Shown piece by piece: positions 1-4,749 of a stretch of DNA of 5,549 bases. The stretch spans positions 1-5,549 of the forward strand of contig CADCUW010000300.1 in the NCBI GenBank assembly GCA_902805985.1, written 5' to 3'. Position numbers and translations under genes: made by a program. Within the stretch, counting starts at the first letter, position 1. Each line of letters starts with the position of its first letter. The stretch is from an uncultured Rubrobacteraceae bacterium (GTDB lineage Bacteria > Actinomycetota > Rubrobacteria > Rubrobacterales > Rubrobacteraceae). A model generated the notes under the pieces. That model worked only from the letters and a program-made list of their open reading frames with translations. It did no database searches and was not told the origin of the DNA.

Positions 1-447
1 CGGCGCTCGGTGCACGCCCTGCGCCCGCCCATCCTCGACGAGCTCGGCCTGGTGGCCGCCCTGCGCGAGACGGCGGACCAATACAGCGCAGACGGTATGG
101 GGATCTCGATCCATGCCCCCGGCACCCTGCCCGCCCTCCCCGCCGCGGTGGAGGTGGCGTGCTATCGCATAGCGCAAGAGGCGATGACCAACGTCGTGCG
201 CCACGCCGGGGCCGGGCGCTGCAGGGTGGGTATGTCCCTGGAGGAGGGGACCGGATCGTTGAGCCTGGAGGTAGAGGACGACGGCCGGGGCATCGGTTCC
301 AGCCCCGGTTCCGGCGTGGGCCTCCACTCCATGCGCGAGCGGGCCGAGGAGTTGGGCGGGACGTGCGTCATCGGGCCCGCGCCGTCGGGCGGGACCCGCG
401 TGCGGGCGGAGCTGCCGCTCGGGGAAGGCTTCGGGGTCGATGGCTGA
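1..447 (+). CDS. Sensor histidine kinase, NarL/DegS class (C-terminal part, cut by window start)
   Basis: This is the ATP-binding end of a sensor kinase that should phosphorylate the response regulator encoded just downstream. The frame is open from base 1, so the true start, the sensor region and the phosphoacceptor histidine lie outside the window. Visible first is the end of the HisKA_3 dimerisation helix, a HALRPPILDELGL-type motif at residues 5-17, typical of kinases paired with LuxR-type regulators. Next come the HATPase_c motifs: the N box (RIAQEAMTNVVRHA, about 56-69, with E60 and N64), the G1 box (DDGRGI, 93-98) and the G2 region (GVGLHSMRERAEELGG, about 105-120). All key ATP-binding residues appear intact. 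The stop overlaps the regulator start by 8 bases, so the two are surely co-transcribed. The GTG at base 10 lies inside a domain and is not a plausible start. The stimulus cannot be inferred. Confidence 0.93.
   Translation, partial: RRSVHALRPPILDELGLVAALRETADQYSADGMGISIHAPGTLPALPAAVEVACYRIAQEAMTNVVRHAGAGRCRVGMSLEEGTGSLSLEVEDDGRGIGSSPGSGVGLHSMRERAEELGGTCVIGPAPSGGTRVRAELPLGEGFGVDG
421..428 (+). promoter_or_regulatory. Ribosome binding site for the response regulator
   Basis: GGGGAAGG lies 11 bases before the ATG at 440, inside the end of the kinase gene. The spacing is slightly long. Coupling through the 8-base gene overlap probably contributes to initiation. Confidence 0.45.
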
Positions 448-1087
448 CACCCTCAAGGTCCTGATCGCCGACGACCACCCCCTGTTCCGCGACGGGATGC
501 ACGGGTTGCTCGACTCCGTCGATGGGACCGAGGTGGTGGGGGAGGCCTCCGACGGCGAGGAGGCCGTGCGCCTGGCGGCGGAGCTCTCGCCCGACGTGAT
601 CCTGATGGACCTCAACATGCCGAACCTGAACGGCATAGAGGCGACGCGCGAGATCCTGGCGAGCGACCCCCACACGGGCATCCTCGTCGTGACGATGCTC
701 GAAGACGACGACTCGGTCTTCGCCGCCATGCGCGCGGGCGCTCTAGGCTACCTCCTGAAAGGGGCCAGGCAGGAGGAGGTCTTGCGCGCCATCCGGGCCG
801 TCGCCAACGGGGAGGCGATCTTCGGCCCCGGCATCGCCCGACGCGTGATGGGCCTCTTCTCCGCGCAGAAGCCGAGGTCCCCGCAGGCCTTCCCCGAGCT
901 GACCGGGCGCGAGGAGGAGATCCTCGCCCTGATAGCGGGCGGCCACGACAACGCCGAGATCGCCGACCGCCTCTTCCTGAGCCTTAAGACCGTCCAGAAC
1001 CACGTCTCGAACATCTTCCGCAAGCTCCGCGTCGCCGACCGCGTGCAGGCCGCCCTCCGCGCCCGCGAGGCCGGCCTGGGGGGCTGA
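440..1087 (+). CDS. Two-component response regulator, NarL/FixJ family (REC + LuxR-type HTH)
   Basis: This is a cytoplasmic transcription factor activated by aspartyl phosphorylation, presumably by the kinase it overlaps. It is 215 residues, the normal size for the family. The receiver domain spans about residues 5-122, with acidic pair D11/D12, phosphoacceptor D57 in an LMDLNMP motif, T85 as the switch threonine and K107 as the conserved lysine. After a linker of roughly 30 residues, a GerE/LuxR helix-turn-helix begins at LTGREEEILALIAGG (154-168) and runs through the recognition helix region SLKTVQNHVSNIFRKL (181-196). The NAEIADRLFLSLKTV stretch is canonical. The ATG at 440 is supported by the purine-rich GGGGAAGG at 421-428 and by alignment of the receiver domain to the N-terminus. 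The stop is followed by a 49-base gap carrying the promoter of the next gene. Target genes are unknown. Confidence 0.96.
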   Translation: MADTLKVLIADDHPLFRDGMHGLLDSVDGTEVVGEASDGEEAVRLAAELSPDVILMDLNMPNLNGIEATREILASDPHTGILVVTMLEDDDSVFAAMRAGALGYLLKGARQEEVLRAIRAVANGEAIFGPGIARRVMGLFSAQKPRSPQAFPELTGREEEILALIAGGHDNAEIADRLFLSLKTVQNHVSNIFRKLRVADRVQAALRAREAGLGG

Positions 1088-1100
1088 GCGCGGGCCGACC

Positions 1101-1129
1101 CTGACAACGCGCGCCCCCGCCGGTATATT
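1101..1129 (+). promoter_or_regulatory. Sigma70-type promoter of the phosphatase/FN3K unit, probably leaderless
   Basis: CTGACA (1101-1106) matches the -35 consensus at 5 of 6 positions. TATATT (1124-1129) matches the -10 consensus at 5 of 6 positions. The spacer is exactly 17 bases. Transcription expected 6-8 bases after the -10 would begin at about 1135-1137, on or next to the ATG at 1137. No Shine-Dalgarno sequence precedes that ATG. Together this predicts a leaderless mRNA, a common arrangement in actinobacteria. The assignment is by inspection only. Confidence 0.7.
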
Positions 1130-1136
1130 CGTCCCC

Positions 1137-1619
1137 ATGGCTGTAAAGGTTCTATTCGTCTGCATGGGGAATATCTGCCGGAGCCCGATCTCCCAGGGCG
1201 TCTTCGAGAGAGTGCTTCGGCGCGAGGGCCTGCAAGACGAGGTGGAGGTGGACTCCGCCGGGACGGGCGCCTGGCACGTGGGCTCCACCCCCGACGAGCG
1301 GGCCATCGAGACCGCCGCCGCCCGCGGCCTCGACATAAGCGGGCAGCGGGCGCGGACGATCTCACCGGAAGACTGCGCATGCTTCGACTACGTCCTGACG
1401 ATGGACGAAGACAACTTTCGCTCCGTCTCCGCCACGTGCGGGGGAAGCGCGGTGGTCAGGCCCTTCCTCGACTTTGACCCGGACTCGCCGGAGCGCGAGG
1501 TGCCGGACCCGTACTTCGGCGGCCCGGGAGGCTTCGAACGCGTCATCGACCTCGTGGAGGCGGCCTCCGAAGGGCTCGTCGAAGCAATACGAGAGCGGTA
1601 CCTGAGCGGCGGTGTCTGA
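1137..1619 (+). CDS. Low-molecular-weight protein tyrosine phosphatase family protein
   Basis: A cytoplasmic cysteine-dependent phosphatase of 160 residues, the usual LMW-PTP length. The CX5R phosphate-binding loop is at the N-terminus, where it belongs: VCMGNICRSP, with nucleophile C9 and R15 followed by S16. The second cysteine, C14, matches the vicinal cysteine that in some LMW-PTPs forms a protective disulfide with the nucleophile. The general-acid motif DPY is at residues 124-126 (EVPDPYFGG). The gene overlaps a fructosamine-3-kinase homologue by 8 bases. Human LMW-PTP-A is known to dephosphorylate protein-bound ribulosamine 5-phosphate, and bacterial FN3K homologues are known to sit beside LMW-PTP genes. 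I therefore infer a deglycation role rather than tyrosine signalling or arsenate reduction. Phosphotyrosine activity remains possible. The start fits both the CX5R position and the promoter just upstream. Confidence 0.95.
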   Translation: MAVKVLFVCMGNICRSPISQGVFERVLRREGLQDEVEVDSAGTGAWHVGSTPDERAIETAAARGLDISGQRARTISPEDCACFDYVLTMDEDNFRSVSATCGGSAVVRPFLDFDPDSPEREVPDPYFGGPGGFERVIDLVEAASEGLVEAIRERYLSGGV

Positions 1620-2472
1620 GAGGATCGTAGCCGAAGGCGTGGAGGCCCACCTCGGCGAACGCCTGCGGAGCGTCCGCCCTCTGGGTGGCGGCTGCATCGG
1701 CGAGGTCTACAGGGCGGAGCTTCAGGATGGAACGCCGCTCGTCGCCAAGGTGGACCGCGGGGGCGAGGCGCACCTCGACCGCGAGGCCTACATGCTCCGC
1801 TACCTGCGCGACAAGACTGGCCTCCCCGTCCCCGAGGTCTTCCACGGCTCCGAGACGCTCTTGCTGATGGAGTTCGTCGAGGGGACGAGCCGCTTCTCCG
1901 ATGCGGCCGAATACCACGCCGCCGGGCTGTTGGCCGCGCTGCACGACGTAACGGCCGACGGCTACGGCCACGAACGCGCCACCCTCATCGGCAGCCTGAA
2001 CCAGCCGAACCCGTGGAGTGAGAGCTGGACTGACTTCTTCCGGGACCAGCGGCTCCTGTACATCGCCCGGGTGGCGCACGGGGCCGGGCGGCTACCGGAC
2101 GAGGACCTGGGTAGGGTGGAGCTTCTCGCGGGGCGGCTGGACGACCTGATAGGAGAGCCCAACCCGCCCGCGCTGATACACGGCGACGCGTGGAGCGGGA
2201 ACGTTTTGGCGAAGGACGGCAGGATCTCCGCCTTCCTCGACCCGGCCATCTACCACGCGGACCCCGAGATCGAACTCGCCTTCATAAGCCTCTTCAACTC
2301 GTTCGGCGACGCGTTCATGCGCCGCTACGCGGAGATTCGCCCCATCCGGGACGGCTTCTTCGAGACGCGCCGCGACCTGTACAACCTCTACCCCTTGCTG
2401 GTCCACACGTATTATTTCGGTGGCGGGTATCTGGGGTCTGTGCGGCGCGTGCTGGGACGGTTCGGGGTTTAG
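1612..2472 (+). CDS. Fructosamine-3-kinase family protein (ketosamine/ribulosamine 3-kinase)
   Basis: A 286-residue kinase of the FN3K/APH-like fold. Known members phosphorylate O3 of ketosamines on glycated proteins, making the adduct fall off. Visible landmarks in order: P-loop LGGGCIGEVYRAEL (24-37) with the family cysteine C28; the ATP lysine K46 in VAKVD; E58 in the following helix; hinge LLLMEFVEG (83-91); catalytic loop IHGDAWSGN with D192 and N197; and metal-binding D210 in FLDPAIYHAD. The family C-terminal signature LYNLYPLLVHTYYFGGGYL is present, so the protein looks complete. The GTG at 1612 overlaps the phosphatase stop by 8 bases (GTGTCTGA) and has no good ribosome site, implying translational coupling. 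In bacteria the likely substrates are ribulosamines and erythrulosamines. Its neighbour would first remove the 5-phosphate. The substrate is inferred, not seen. Confidence 0.93.
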   Translation: MSERIVAEGVEAHLGERLRSVRPLGGGCIGEVYRAELQDGTPLVAKVDRGGEAHLDREAYMLRYLRDKTGLPVPEVFHGSETLLLMEFVEGTSRFSDAAEYHAAGLLAALHDVTADGYGHERATLIGSLNQPNPWSESWTDFFRDQRLLYIARVAHGAGRLPDEDLGRVELLAGRLDDLIGEPNPPALIHGDAWSGNVLAKDGRISAFLDPAIYHADPEIELAFISLFNSFGDAFMRRYAEIRPIRDGFFETRRDLYNLYPLLVHTYYFGGGYLGSVRRVLGRFGV

Positions 2473-2863
2473 CGGGGTTTCGTGGGTTAGTGGCGCGGGC
2501 GGGTTTGAAACCCGCCTGCGGGTCACCGTCTCGACCTGAATTCGTACGGTGCGTATCCCCCAAAACGACGATCCCATGAACATGGTCCGGCATCACCACG
2601 AACGCATATAACCGGAGATGCGGGTAATAGTCAGGCAACCCCAGCCAACAACCACGCACCGTCCTTGCGTTCCGGTTCTCAACGACCCGGCCGTCCACCA
2701 ATCGACCGAACAGAGGCTTGCGGTGCGCCGTACAAGGGGTGACGAAGTAGGCGCCAGACGACGCGTAATCGTAGTCTTCCAGCCGGATGCTCCGGCGACG
2801 GACGACTTCGCCCAGAGATGGCACAGTAATTCTCTGCGTCCCTTTGTTCGCCTTCTGAACCAC
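2473..2863 (-). pseudogene. Truncated RAYT / Y1 (IS200-like HUH) transposase remnant
   Basis: Reading leftwards, the translation carries the N-terminal half of a REP-associated tyrosine transposase: RRRSIRLEDYDYASSGAYFV (about 22-41), then VTPCTAHRKPLFG, then the HUH motif VVMPDHVHGIVVL with H94 and H96. In intact relatives the next region leads to a helix carrying the catalytic tyrosine and to a C-terminal YI-x-NP-type segment. Neither is present. After the HUH motif the frame passes through a palindrome encoding AGFKPA (117-122) and then enters the antisense of the FN3K gene, staying open by chance down to 2315. The rightmost plausible start is the GTG at 2863, but AGGAG (2869-2865) is only one base from it, so the real start is unclear. 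I call it non-functional because the nucleophile is missing. A shortened, repurposed HUH protein cannot be excluded. Confidence 0.8.
2494..2520. repeat. REP-like palindrome linked to the RAYT remnant
   Basis: The arms CGCGGGCGGGTTT (2494-2506) and AAACCCGCCTGCG (2508-2520) are inverted around a single central G at 2507. Twelve of 13 positions pair, and the remaining one is a G-T. On the minus strand the same bases encode QAGFKPAR in the transposase frame. RAYT proteins elsewhere often show similar AG(F/L)KPA strings, consistent with the transposase carrying its own cognate repeat. It lies 21 bases beyond the FN3K stop and could also form a hairpin at the 3' end of that mRNA, but no T-tract follows. 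Confidence 0.75.
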
Positions 2864-3006
2864 ACTCCTGTTCTCGGCGTGTTCTCTGCTTCGCTCGAGC
2901 GCGTAATGCCTCCGACGATGCTGCCGGGCCTACGTAGGGACTCTTCAGAGACCTTTTGCGATGCCGCCCTGCGGGTGTGGTGGACTGCCGGAACGCCCCC
3001 AGGACG
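2864..3006. other. Non-coding gap between the RAYT remnant and the DUF4126-like gene
   Basis: I see no gene with family support in these 143 bases on either strand. It lies downstream of the leftward dehydrogenase operon and upstream of the transposase remnant. A 9-base string, CCTGCGGGT, occurs here at 2968-2976 and also at 2515-2523 on the far side of the remnant. This could mark element ends or be chance. No convincing terminator for the leftward operon is visible. Confidence 0.4.
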
Positions 3007-3525
3007 TTAACTGCCGGATGCGAACCCCTTCCGTAGCAGCCGGTTCCCGCTGAAGAGCACGACGCCGTCTTCTAGGAGGCCGAAGATGGGGTCTGGCAGG
3101 CCCAGGCCCTGCGTGGTGGCCGAGCGCAGACGGTCGGCGGCGTAGGCGCCGGCGAGGGCCGCGGCGGCGCCCAGCAGCGCGCCGGAGACGCCCTGGCGCC
3201 GGCGGGAAGCGAAGAGCGCGGACCCCGCCAAGGCGCCGGAGAGGGCGCGGCCGAAGAGTGGACCGGCGGAGACGCGGGAGGGGATGAAGGGGGTCTTGTC
3301 CCCGAGCATCTCGCCCACCATCAATACCTGGAGCACGTTCGAGACGCGGTTCGAGCCCAGCGCGGCGAACGGTGTAGCCCGCAGGCCCGGAACGTCGCCG
3401 CGCGAGGCGGAGCGGGCCAGCAGCGCCGGGGCGGCCATCGAGCGCACGCCGCCTATCGCGGCGAAGGCGACGGTCCTTAGAGTGTCGGGGGAGACGTCTA
3501 TGACGAGGTCACTGTTCTTAGGCAA
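3007..3525 (-). CDS. DUF4126-like membrane protein
   Basis: A predicted integral membrane protein of 172 residues with the pattern of the DUF4126 family, whose function is unknown. Characteristic pieces are AFAAIGGVRSMAAPALLAR (20-38), GEMLGDKTPFIPSRVSAGPL (71-90), the small-residue helix GRALSGALAGSALF (92-105), a second one at 115-130, and a C-terminal GLPDPIFGLLEDGVVLF segment. Three or four hydrophobic, alanine- and glycine-rich stretches are consistent with membrane helices. I chose the TTG at 3525 as start: GGAG at 3534-3531 lies 5 bases upstream, and the family-like sequence begins soon after. Codons further upstream are only the dehydrogenase gene read in another frame. The TTG overlaps the dehydrogenase stop by 8 bases, so the genes should be co-translated, although I know of no functional link between them. 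Confidence 0.78.
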   Translation of the reverse strand: MPKNSDLVIDVSPDTLRTVAFAAIGGVRSMAAPALLARSASRGDVPGLRATPFAALGSNRVSNVLQVLMVGEMLGDKTPFIPSRVSAGPLFGRALSGALAGSALFASRRRQGVSGALLGAAAALAGAYAADRLRSATTQGLGLPDPIFGLLEDGVVLFSGNRLLRKGFASGS

Positions 3526-4594
3526 GGGCGCTCCAGACTTCGAGCTTCGTGCGGACGTGGCGGATGACCTCGTCGGTGAACTCCGTGGTGCCGGTCGGGC
3601 CGCCGAGGTCGGCCGTACGGACGCCATCGAGGATGGACTCGAAGGTCGCCTCGTAGATGGCGCGGGAGGCGCGGCTAGCCTCTTCGTCGTGAAAAAAGGT
3701 AAGGAGGGCGGCGCCCGCCAGGATCATGGCCATCGGGTTCGCCACGTTCTTGCCTTCGAGCGAGGGCGCGGTCCCGTGCGGCGCCTCGGCCATCACGGTC
3801 TCGGGGTTCTCGTCCTCGTCTAGAGAGATGAGCAGGGACTCCGCCCCCGCGATGGAGCCGAACATCTGCATGACGAGATCTGAGATGCAGTCGCCGTCGC
3901 GGTTGAGCGTCGGGATGACGAGCGGCTCGCCGAAGGTCGTGAGCAGCAGCGCGTACGTCGCGTCTATGAGTTGCGGGTCGTAGCGGACGTCGCGGTTGTT
4001 CTCGGCGGCCCGGTCCATCTCCTCCTTGAGCATCCCCTCGTAGGTGGGGGAGACGGTGTACTTGGGCCCGCCGAAGACCTTGGCCCGCATCCTGCGCGCC
4101 TGGATAAAGGCGAACTCCGAGACGCCACGGCATACCCGGCGTGAGATCTTCTCGGTCCTGTAGGCGACCTCGTCGAGCCCCTCGCCCTCGCGCCACTCCT
4201 CGGCCCCGTAGGCGTCGTCCACAGCCATCCTTATGACGGAGACGGGCGAGTGGACGCCGGTCACCGGGTTGACGCCGGGGATGCGCCGGCCCGTGCGCAC
4301 GATCACGGTCCCGTCTATGCCTTTTCTCAGGATCGCGTTCGGGGAGCCGACGCCCCCCGGCGTCTCGGGCGTCACGGTGGCGGCCTTTATGCCGAAGCCG
4401 CACGTCTTCATCGCCGCCGCCGCCTCGTGAACGACCCCGTTGTCCGTCGCCTGGCGGTTCTCCAGCGAAAGGTCGTAACGCTGGAACTCGACGTCCACCC
4501 CGGTGACGGACGGGTCGAGCACCCGTAGCGCCTCCTCCAGAAGCTCCTGACCGGTCTGGTCGCCCTCCATCACCACGATCGTTTTTCGATCCAC
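3518..4594 (-). CDS. Isocitrate/isopropylmalate dehydrogenase family protein, probably isocitrate dehydrogenase
   Basis: A soluble 358-residue beta-decarboxylating dehydrogenase. Aligned by eye to E. coli isocitrate dehydrogenase, the substrate residues are kept: S84-P-N86-x-x-x-R90 (S113/N115/R119), R100 (R129), R122 (R153) and Y129 (Y160). Metal ligands D211, D235 and D239 match D283, D307 and D311. This favours isocitrate over isopropylmalate. The N-terminal motif is EGDQTGQEL rather than the usual GDGIGPE. The cofactor loop is HGTAPSLEGKNVANP (273-287), with S278, L279 and A285 where NADP enzymes have K, Y and V, so NADP use is doubtful. The GTG at 4594 has GAGG (4606-4603) 8 bases upstream; a GTG at 4603 is the alternative. 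It heads a two-gene leftward operon with the DUF4126-like gene. A homoisocitrate or tartrate-type substrate is less likely but possible. Confidence 0.88.
   Translation of the reverse strand: MDRKTIVVMEGDQTGQELLEEALRVLDPSVTGVDVEFQRYDLSLENRQATDNGVVHEAAAAMKTCGFGIKAATVTPETPGGVGSPNAILRKGIDGTVIVRTGRRIPGVNPVTGVHSPVSVIRMAVDDAYGAEEWREGEGLDEVAYRTEKISRRVCRGVSEFAFIQARRMRAKVFGGPKYTVSPTYEGMLKEEMDRAAENNRDVRYDPQLIDATYALLLTTFGEPLVIPTLNRDGDCISDLVMQMFGSIAGAESLLISLDEDENPETVMAEAPHGTAPSLEGKNVANPMAMILAGAALLTFFHDEEASRASRAIYEATFESILDGVRTADLGGPTGTTEFTDEVIRHVRTKLEVWSALA
3531..3534 (-). promoter_or_regulatory. Ribosome binding site deciding the TTG start of the DUF4126-like gene
   Basis: GGAG on the minus strand lies 5 bases before the TTG at 3525 and inside the last codons of the dehydrogenase gene. 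No ATG or GTG in this frame is better placed, so this site is the main reason for preferring the TTG. Confidence 0.5.
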
Positions 4595-4602
4595 TAACAG
4601 CA

Positions 4603-4606
4603 CCTC
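4603..4606 (-). promoter_or_regulatory. Ribosome binding site for the dehydrogenase
   Basis: GAGG on the minus strand is 8 bases before the GTG at 4594. This supports that start over the upstream GTG at 4603, which would overlap the site. The open frame continues to 4711, but the extra residues do not resemble the family and would cross the promoter. Confidence 0.55.
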
Positions 4607-4636
4607 GCACCTAGTTCTCTGACGGGTCTCCGGCCT

Positions 4637-4642
4637 AGTATA
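4637..4642 (-). promoter_or_regulatory. Probable -10 element for the dehydrogenase operon
   Basis: TATACT on the minus strand matches the -10 consensus at 5 of 6 positions and would start transcription near 4630, leaving a leader of about 36 bases. No recognisable -35 lies 16-18 bases upstream. A short palindrome, CGTG-AACG-CACG (4652-4663), occupies that position instead, so the promoter may depend on an activator or be weak. Confidence 0.45.
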
Positions 4643-4677
4643 CGATCCGCGCGTGAACGCACGGCCGAACGATAGAG

Positions 4678-4707
4678 TTGTAACGAACGGAGGCATGCAG
4701 GTAAAAT
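4678..4707 (+). promoter_or_regulatory. Probable promoter of the glycine-rich membrane protein gene
   Basis: TTGTAA (4678-4683) matches the -35 consensus at 4 of 6 positions and TAAAAT (4702-4707) matches the -10 at 5 of 6, with an 18-base spacer. Transcription would begin near 4714, giving a leader of about 36 bases that contains a strong ribosome binding site. It points away from the dehydrogenase promoter, so the two genes share this divergent region. Confidence 0.5.
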
Positions 4708-4734
4708 ACAATCCTTGTACCCGGGGTCGTCCAC

Positions 4735-4742
4735 AGGAAGGA
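4735..4742 (+). promoter_or_regulatory. Strong ribosome binding site for the glycine-rich protein
   Basis: AGGAAGGA ends 7 bases before the GTG at 4750. It is the best Shine-Dalgarno match in the window and a strong argument that this small gene is real and starts at that GTG. Confidence 0.7.
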
Positions 4743-4749
4743 CCGTGCC

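Noticed and set aside
1088..1120. GC-rich sequence after the response regulator as an intrinsic terminator
   Set aside because: The candidate arms do not pair well and no T-tract follows. The segment is better explained as the promoter of the next gene.
743..1380. Two long minus-strand open frames opposite the response regulator and the phosphatase
   Set aside because: Both are antisense to well-supported genes, are rich in Arg, Ala, Pro and Gly as expected from GC-rich shadow frames, and show no family motif.
1137..1619. Arsenate reductase instead of LMW-PTP
   Set aside because: There are no ars genes nearby, the DPY loop is of the phosphatase type, and the FN3K neighbour gives a more specific explanation.
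2938..2957. Small hairpin GGACTC-TTCA-GAGACC region followed by TTTT, a possible plus-strand terminator
   Set aside because: The stem is short with an internal mismatch, the T-run is only four bases, and no plus-strand gene ends nearby. The FN3K stop is more than 450 bases away.
2618..3010. A 130-codon plus-strand frame opposite the transposase remnant
   Set aside because: It has no recognisable motif, and the opposite strand carries the clear RAYT signature.
3526..3627. Extra N-terminal codons for the DUF4126-like gene from an upstream ATG at 3627
   Set aside because: These codons lie entirely within the dehydrogenase gene and encode only low-complexity Ser/Arg/Pro/Ala sequence. The TTG at 3525 has a properly spaced GGAG.
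3675..4610. A 311-codon minus-strand frame inside the dehydrogenase gene
   Set aside because: It is the dehydrogenase gene read in another frame. Its composition is dominated by Arg, Gly, Asp and His with no domain, while the chosen frame has a complete active site.
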